Assembly: GCA_033032865.1 (NCBI GenBank)
Contig: JAWHQI010000009.1
Span: 13,906,001 to 13,970,000, forward strand
DNA: 64,000 nt
Direction: 5' to 3'
Source: Dactylorhiza incarnata
Lineage: Eukaryota; Streptophyta; Magnoliopsida; Asparagales; Orchidaceae
Shown here: positions 57,003 through 64,000 of the stretch, piece by piece
Layout of the letters: each line of letters starts with the position of its first letter
How positions within the stretch are numbered: the stretch's first letter is position 1
The notes under the pieces: model-generated
Told to the model about the DNA's origin: nothing
Database searches by the model: none
Seen by the model: the letters and a program-made list of their open reading frames with translations, nothing else
Position numbers and translations under genes: made by a program

Positions 57003-58574
57003 TGTAAGATCCCTCTCCCGCACAGGGAGAGCTCTCGGATCTTATGCTCAGAACCGCTGCCTTACGGTGACGCCAACACACGAGTTAGCCGTCTCCGCAA
57101 GACGCCGATCCTGCCGGCAAGAACGATCAACCAGACCAACAAGAGATAAGAAAAAAAAACTAAGTAAAATAAACCGAGTCCACAATCACACACATATATA
57201 TAAGTCAAAACAGTATACAAGTCCATCAATGAGTACAATAAATAAAAGAGTAAGGGCTTATGCCCGGGTACATGTCTGAATGAAAAGACAACAAAATAAA
57301 CTCTCTCTCTCTACATATCTATGCGGAAGCTAAACACTCTCATCATCTGGACCTGACTCGTGGTAGAAGTAATGCGCGTCATGTGCTCCTCAAGTCTTGT
57401 CATCTCTTCTTGCTGTTCGTGCGGCTGCTCCAGCTCCTCGAACTCATACGGTCACAACCGACCGTTAGTCATAAAGACTAAGCCGATTTTGTCTCCGCCT
57501 CCCCCCGTGACTCCTAGGCACCGTGCGAGAGGAGGAAGCGGAGTACATCAAGGGGTAATGAATCAAGCAGGCGACAAGTGGCTAGACTAACAGTGTATAT
57601 AAATACTAAACAATTAATGATAACAATTCTATGCTAGCATAGTATAATATATCAGCAATAAATAAAAGACAATACAAGTAAAAGAAGCAGGTATAATAAA
57701 TAATGAGCAACAATAAATGTAACCTTAACTTATATGCACACACGAAAGCACATAAGCTAAGGGATCTGGCACTAAGGTAAACTCATCGTATAAAAGAGCT
57801 CATACTAATTTATACGATGAGGTCTATTTTTTATGCAAGAAGGCTATGTTATGATATGCAATGCAATGCAATGGTGCAACTCACGCACACGACTCTGTAC
57901 GTACTGACCTTTAGTTCCCACTTTTCGGAGGTAGCTAACCTCTCGGGCACCTCCCGTCGTGGGCAAACGGTGGCAGAGGAGCGGGCGTCTCCTCACCTAA
58001 GTGGGTAAGTCACACTACCAGCTCCTGCGTACTCTACTAGATTTGGCCAGGCAGGGTTTGGGGAATCCATCCCGTCGGACGTGCAGTAAAACAACCTGGC
58101 CCCTAATCAAACAACTAGCACTGCCGAGTCAACGAACTGTTGTCGGTGTGATGACTAAGAAAGAACCAAAGACCCACCACATCTTATGCATATGAAAATA
58201 TGTATTATCTCTTACCACCGTTCCTTCAGCCTGTAATTCTAAACCAACATTTATAAAACAAATCGGGCAAACCGCTCACAGGACTATCCTAGTCCTATCC
58301 TTATATGTTGAGCCTACCGCTCGCAGTACTATCCTAGTCCTTATAACTCGAGCCTACCACTCGCAGACTATCCTAGTCCTTTCCGTATAACTCGATCCTA
58401 TCGCTCGCTGGACTATCCTAGTCCTTCCTTATAACTCGAGCCTACCGCACGCAGGACTATCCTAGTCCTTTCCTTATAACTCGAGCCTACCGCTCGCAGG
58501 ACTGTCTATTTCTTCCTTATATCATGAGCCTACTGCTCGCAGGACTATCCTAGTCCTTTCTTATATCTCGAGTC
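57003..58574. repeat. Unassigned repeat, LTR-like, with inverted repeat and 45-bp array
   Basis: It begins tgtaagatccctctcccgc and has LTR-like features: a tatgcggaagc word like that in the Gypsy LTRs, a gc-poor middle and no coding. It contains a perfect 13-bp inverted repeat (ctcatcgtataaa / tttatacgatgag, 57782-57794 and 57809-57821). I see no partner copy in the window. Small ORFs here look accidental. Confidence 0.4.
58250..58572. repeat. 45-bp minisatellite, about 7 copies
   Basis: Degenerate units contain ggactatcctagtcctt, where aggactatcctagtcct is a palindrome, then tataactcgagcctaccgct. The units vary by small indels. The array ends at the Sirevirus-type LTR start. Confidence 0.9.
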
Positions 58575-59585
58575 TGTTGGATCGATTGGCGCCCTTAGAG
58601 GGGGGGTGAATAAGGGAATAAAATTCTTTGTAAATTTTTACTAAATTGTTTAGAGAAAATTAGAACAAAATAACAATTTATCTTAAAGGAGGAAACAATT
58701 GTAATTTGCAATTCTATAAATTATGCCAAATGATAGAAATCAAGTAAACACAAAAAGAGACATGATTATATTATATGAAAAAGTGTTTACATAAATTTGA
58801 TTTCCATATCGCTAGAAATCGGAGGCGTACAAATGTAAATATCTTTTCCTTTTCTATACCGACTTGTATCCCCACAAACCGGTTGGCTTTAGCCTATCCT
58901 TCCCCGGATAAGGCCTCAAGCCGCTCTAGCCAATCCTTCCCCGGATATGGCCTCGAGCCCCCTAGATCTAATCATCTAGAACTAGTCGCCAACACAAGAC
59001 GAATTTCCCTCTAAGTCCTACCCAGACCTAGTCGCCAACACAAGGCAAATTAACTAAATGGTTACAAAAAGCATGGAATGAAAATAAAGATAACAATCAT
59101 AAAACTCCCTATATGAGATCTCTGAAGATGAGGATGAAGGATCGTTGTAGCATAAGCGAGGTTGAAGCGATCGTCCTTCGGATGTAGCGTGACGTTGTCC
59201 TCCTCCAGAATTCTCCTTAAGCTTTTAGTGGGAGATCCATCTTCGGCAGCATAACATCAATAGAGTTGTGGCACTTGCAATCTCTCTGGGATGGATTAGC
59301 CAAAAATGAGAAAGAGCCCATCAATTTATAGAACTTGAAGATAGCGCTTGCGGTAGCTCCTAGCGCCTGCGGTAGCGTTCGTGTGGAGCAGTTGCGAAAC
59401 CGTCGGTGGCGTGGCGCTGTGCATGAACTTAAGATAGCGCTAGGCGGTAGAGCTAGCGCTGGCGGTAGCGTTCGTGTGGAGCGGTTTCGAAACCGTCGGC
59501 GGCATGGCAGAACAAACTTTCGTCGAACGGAACAATTTCGTCGAACGAAAATTTTGTCGAACGCAGGCAAATTCGTCGAACGGAA
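58575..59585 (-). repeat. Sirevirus-type LTR fragment, minus strand (copy 1)
   Basis: The plus strand starts tgttggatcgattggcgccc followed by ttagagggggggtgaataagg, the reverse of the end of the LTR at 23111-24927. The blocks cctcaagccgctctagccaa and gtcgccaacacaa match copy 2. The minus-strand TATA box (plus atttata) is at 59324-59330. CpG-rich words such as tagcgctaggcggtagagc lie directly upstream. The copy stops where copy 2 begins. Confidence 0.7.
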
Positions 59586-60598
59586 TGTTGGATCGGTAGG
59601 CGCCCTTAGAGGGGAGGGGGGTGAATAAGGGTTTTAAAGATTTTATAATTATTTTGAATATTTTAGAAAAAGCTTTGAATATGATAATAAAGAAGATCAA
59701 GACTAATCAAATAAAGTAAAAATAGAGACATGATTTTATTAACTTGAGAAACATGATTACAAAATTTGATCTCTTATGAAAGCTAGAAATCAAAGCTAAA
59801 TAGAAAAGAAACCTTTTGGTTTTCTATCCTGACTCGCTTCCCCACGAACCGGTGGCCCTAGCCTTATCCTCCCCGAATTCGGCCTCAAGCCGCTCTAGCC
59901 AATCCCTCCCCGGATGTGGCCTCGAGCCCCCCTAGACCTAGCCTAGATCTAGTCGCCAACACGAGGCGATTTTCCCCCTAAGTCCTACCCAGACCTAGTC
60001 GCCAACACGAGGCGATTTCACTAATCGTTTACAAAGAGGAATATGAAATAACAATAAAGAAATAAGAACTCCCTCAAGATGGACTTCTGAAGTTGGAGAC
60101 GAAGATCCGCCGTTGAATAAGCGTTGTAGAAGCGGACTTCGATCTGATCCGGCGTGACGAGATTCTCCTTCAGAAGTTTTGCAGAGCTTCGCTAGCACAT
60201 CAACTTTCGGCCAAGATAGCCTCTAGAATTCTGGCACTCAATATATCTCTCTAATGTCTCTCTGAAACGAGAGGACTTGGGTCCTTTTTATAGACTAGCG
60301 CTAGCGCCTGCGCTAGCCACTACCGCCGGCGCTATCTCATATTAGGAGACTTTTTGCGCGGCAGAATCTTCAATCCGAGGCAACAATTCCACCATGCCTT
60401 CTGCGTATCGAGCTAGCGCCGGCGCAATCCACTATCGCCTGCGCTATCTCATATTAGGAGACTTTTTGCGCGGCAGAATCTTCAATCTGAGGCAACAATT
60501 CCAGCATGCCTTCTGTGCATCGAGCTAGCGCCGACGCTATCCACTATCGCCTGCGCTAGTGATCAGTATGGAGTTGATGGCTCAATTTCGGGGGCAAC
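59586..60598 (-). repeat. Sirevirus-type LTR fragment, minus strand (copy 2)
   Basis: It starts tgttggatcggtaggcgccc and is about colinear with copy 1. The minus-strand TATA box (plus tttttata) is at 60285-60292. Just upstream (60293-60570) are two similar blocks with tagcgctagcgcctgcgcta and accgccggcgctat words. It is interrupted at 60599 by the next element, and the five bases before it are gcaac. Confidence 0.7.
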
Positions 60599-63500
60599 TG
60601 ATGCGATGATTCGGCAAGTGCACCGGTCGCGCAAGTAATAATAATGGGGAAAATCCCCGAGTGTCGGTCTCTTGAGGAACACAGTAAGGTGGAGTTAGGT
60701 TTCGAGGAAGGACTTGAGATTGAAGTCCTTAAATCGAATGGAATGCGGGGGAGTTGGGTTGGCTTTTGGAAAATAAAATAAAAGCTATCAACTACTCCTA
60801 TGCAATGCCGCTATGCAGTGCTTCGCTTGGCGGGATGGATGACTACGTAGGCCTTGAACGCGCTACTTCGTAAGGGCGGATGGACGAGTAGGCAAACGGA
60901 TCGAACTATGCAGGCCTTGAGCGCGCTGCTTCGTTAGGCGGGATGGAATACACGGGCCGCAATGCCACGCTTCGGTAGGCGGATGGGCGAGTAGGCTAAC
61001 AGAATGAGGGTCGCAAGCACCTCTTCGACAAGCACGCCACTAGCAATTGCTAGTGCGGCACCGGACGTGACGGCGGGATGGAGGATGGAATGGGGCGCAC
61101 CTCAAGTACACAAATAAACAAAAAAGGGTATTTCACATAGACATGAAATAACTTTAAATAGCAAGGTCTATAGTGTTCTTCATCAAAATACAAAAGATCT
61201 AACTATTACAACAATCAATAAGAGGAGAACAAGGCAAGAAATCGACCGAATCCGAAGTCTCGTTGTAGATTCACGGTTGGAATCGCCGGGTTGTCAATCC
61301 GCGTTTAAGCTCGGTCTGCAACTACGTCCGGGGTAGAGAGAGCTGTCACGACTCTCCAATGGACCCGTCTTCTTCGTGTCACGATCCGGTAGAGGTTGCA
61401 AACTTCCTCTTGCTTGATGGCAATGGCGGCTAGGTCTTCCTTTGGAGCTCTTGGATGAAGGAGGAGGCCGAGAGGAAACTCCGGCTCAAGATTGGCGTGA
61501 AGAACCAGCCCGGAGCACCTCTAGATGGTGGGCGACGATGGAGGGGCGAAACTGGCGCGGAACGGCGGAGCTGGGCGTGAAAACGGCGGTCGATTTGACC
61601 TAAATCGCGAGCAGGTCGATTTATAGGCGCTGGAATAAACAGTGCGCACGGTCATTGGCGCACGACCAGTGGTCGTGCGCACTAGAATTCAGTGATCGTG
61701 CGCTCTGCCTGGACGGAACCTGCAAAGACGAAAATTATGAAATAACATGTTCGCACGACTGGTGGCGCACGACCGGTGGTCGTGCACACTATCGTAGGTG
61801 GTCGTGCGCACTGGTTGAAACAGAACTCATGAAATTGATGCTAAGTGCGCACGAGCAGTGGCGCACGAGCAGTGGCGCACGAGCAGTGGTCATGCGCACT
61901 GGCATTGATGGTCGTGCGCACTGCACCAAACAGAACTCATGAAAAAGGTGTTAAGTGCACACGATCAGTGGCGCACGACCAGTGGTCGTGCGCAATAGAA
62001 CCGGTGATCGTGCGCAGTGTTCCTGTGCAGAATTGCACCGGGAACACTCGCACGACTCCTATTCCAGGCACAACCACAAATCTAGCCACTAAAAGTGGCA
62101 CTTAACAGCGCATGAAAACTACTAAAGACAATAAGCATAAAATCACACCAAAGTGGGCCTAGAAGTGCACCTAGCATGGATTATCAAATATAAGCTATAA
62201 CAAGGCTATAGTGCGGTGAATTGACTAAATAACGGCCCGGATGAGTCCATAAATGTGTATATGATCAGGACTCATCACACCCCCAGACTTAACTGTTTGC
62301 GCGTCCCGAGCAAACAAATTCTAAGCGAACTAGGAAAGAACAGTAGATGGCTTAATGATTATACTACAGAGTACCATGCGAAGTCGCATGCTCACGTGCA
62401 TAAGAAAAATAGTAGAAAAGATTTCTGATTATAAAAACAGTTTATATATTTCTAAAAGAGTAAAAGCATATTACAACTACTCAAAATGGTGAACAACGGT
62501 GAATCATTCGGTCACGCATACAGAGAAAGTAAACTAAACGCTGAGATGAGCATTGCTCAAGATTGGGGTGCCGGATAAACTCCACCGAAATCCATCGGTG
62601 TCGGTGACCATAGGCTTGCCCGGTCACATTCTCTCTACGGCACTGGTTTGACTCAAATGCGTGAATCAATAGGACTTTAGGTTTTAAATGGGGCTTGGGT
62701 TTAGGTGAGGTTAAACAAAGATAAAAATGACGGCTCAAGCACTAAACCCAAATGAGCTAATGCAGGAAACTATCCTCATTCACCACACAAACACGCGGGT
62801 ACACAACACCCCCAGACTTGGACTTAACAGCATGGGTGCGTGCACCGCCTACTCCCAAACATAAATCTATACATAGAGATTTTCAATTAAACACTCCTTC
62901 TCTTTCCTTTCTTTTTAACTTCTTTTCTTTTTCTCATTTTTTTTTCTTTTCTTATCATTTTCAGCAAATAAACAAAAGGACACATCCACATCTTCACAAA
63001 CATATTACCACATCAACAACCCAACTCATGAAAATAATAAACAGCTAAAGCTCAGATTTGGGTGTGCGACTAGGATTGGCTTTTGGGCTTTGGTGAAATA
63101 AAAGTGGGGCTGAATCAAAGAACGGGTAGGCACAACTGGGCTAGAGAGGATATAGCGGTAGGGATAGGCACAAAGGCTCAACCGGGCCAAAATGATGGCC
63201 TATATCACATTCACACAATTGACTAACCGTATACCCATGCTTCAAGAATCGCTTGGGGAAAGTTCTAGCCACTGAGAAAGATTCTCCTTTCTCCTGACTC
63301 AAGCAATACGAATCTAGCGATCGTTTACACACATCCCTATGCTACCGTTTGATTCCACCGAATTCACCATTTGAGTAGAGTAAACAACATTTACACTAAT
63401 AAGAAAAATATAAAACCATAGTATAAAAAGAAATCTAATCTACACAAATCTCTATGCAACCGAGCACTCGACTAGGAGCACTACTAGAGTCAACATTTTA

Positions 63501-64000
63501 CTCTGCTACATAGTCCTAAGCCATCACCTAGATTTTCCCACATAAGCAGAAGAATTAAATTCACTACAGAGCTTGCATATAGATGAGTACGCGCTCAAGT
63601 GGGTGCTGTGGTGTGCAATGAAAATAAACAAAACATTTTAAATGAAATCTTCTAGTATGCAGTGCAATAGTGCACGTGAGCGGGTAAACAAAACTACTCT
63701 CCCCCAGACTTAAACTAAACAATCCACAGAATATATGACATGAAAATCAGGAAAGGCTAGGGAAAGAGAGTACCCCGTGCTCAGAAATGAGCACACCAGA
63801 AGATTGGCGTGTAAGCTAAAATGAAGCTGCAGCATCCGCCATCCAGAAAAGATACCTGCAGGGGTCAGCTCCGCAAAAACAAAAGAAAATAGAAAACTGA
63901 AAAGAAATATTACTAACTAAACATGATTAGAGGAAATAAAAATGCAGAAAAGAAAGATAACTACTGGGGTTATTGTCCTCCCAGCATGACTTATTCAAAC
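60599..64000 (-). mobile_element. Second copy of the non-autonomous Gypsy-like element, partial
   Basis: The 3' LTR at 60599-62277 starts tgatgcgatgat and ends gactcatca. It is homologous to 9178-10829, with many substitutions and a 5' end that differs. The TATA box (plus atttata) is at 61619-61625, with the cgcacgac palindromes upstream. The internal part 62278-64000 follows 10830-12545 closely, including the acccccagactt blocks. The acidic ORF would start beyond the window end. It is older or of another subfamily than the copy at 9178. Confidence 0.85.

Noticed and set aside
57360..58195. Possible small host genes
   Set aside because: Short ORFs with low-complexity serine runs, no splice structure and no domain, inside repeat sequence.
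1..64000. tRNA or rRNA genes
   Set aside because: The only tRNA-like matches are the short primer binding sites of LTR elements; I saw no cloverleaf or rRNA motif.

Overview
The window is plant nuclear DNA built almost entirely of nested transposable elements. I find no intact host gene, rRNA or tRNA. The plant assignment rests on two Tekay/Del-like Ty3/Gypsy elements, Ty1/Copia elements (one intact, plus Sirevirus-type LTRs), a CACTA transposon carrying exons of a nonaspanin (TM9SF) gene, and primer binding sites matching plant initiator tRNA-Met. The pattern suits heterochromatin of a large-genome angiosperm; I cannot name the species.

Layout. 1-881: end of an old Gypsy element (family A LTR plus internal remnant). 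882-6540: a degenerate minus-strand Copia element with a truncated 3' LTR. 6541-19601: a minus-strand gag-only LTR element (TR-GAG type) with two unrelated minisatellites, a 79-bp array behind gag and a 50-bp array inside its LTR. It is split by a young non-autonomous Gypsy-like element (9178-15672, TSD gtgac). 19602-24927: 3' part and complete 3' LTR of a Sirevirus-type Copia. 24928-27098: family A LTR fragment. Gypsy element 2 (minus) starts at 27099. Its 3' LTR is split by complete Gypsy element 1 (29228-38304, TSD gtaat), and its coding region (about 39037-56618) is split by a CACTA element (42594-54284). The CACTA is itself split by a complete Copia element (42926-49634, TSD atttc, uninterrupted 1360-codon gag-pol). 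54562-55746: solo Sirevirus-type LTR inside the gag of element 2. 57003-58574: unassigned repeat with a 45-bp array. 58575-60598: two Sirevirus-type LTR copies. 60599-64000: a second, older copy of the non-autonomous Gypsy-like element, running off the window.

Most notable: both Tekay-like Gypsy elements carry a short GT-AG intron-like insertion (76 and 82 nt) at the same place and codon phase, between the gag zinc knuckle and the protease. Unspliced RNA would stop after Gag; removal would join gag to pol. Second, several unrelated LTR families here have CpG-rich palindromes or hairpin arrays directly upstream of the TATA box. Third, the CACTA element carries captured nonaspanin exons with their splice sites.
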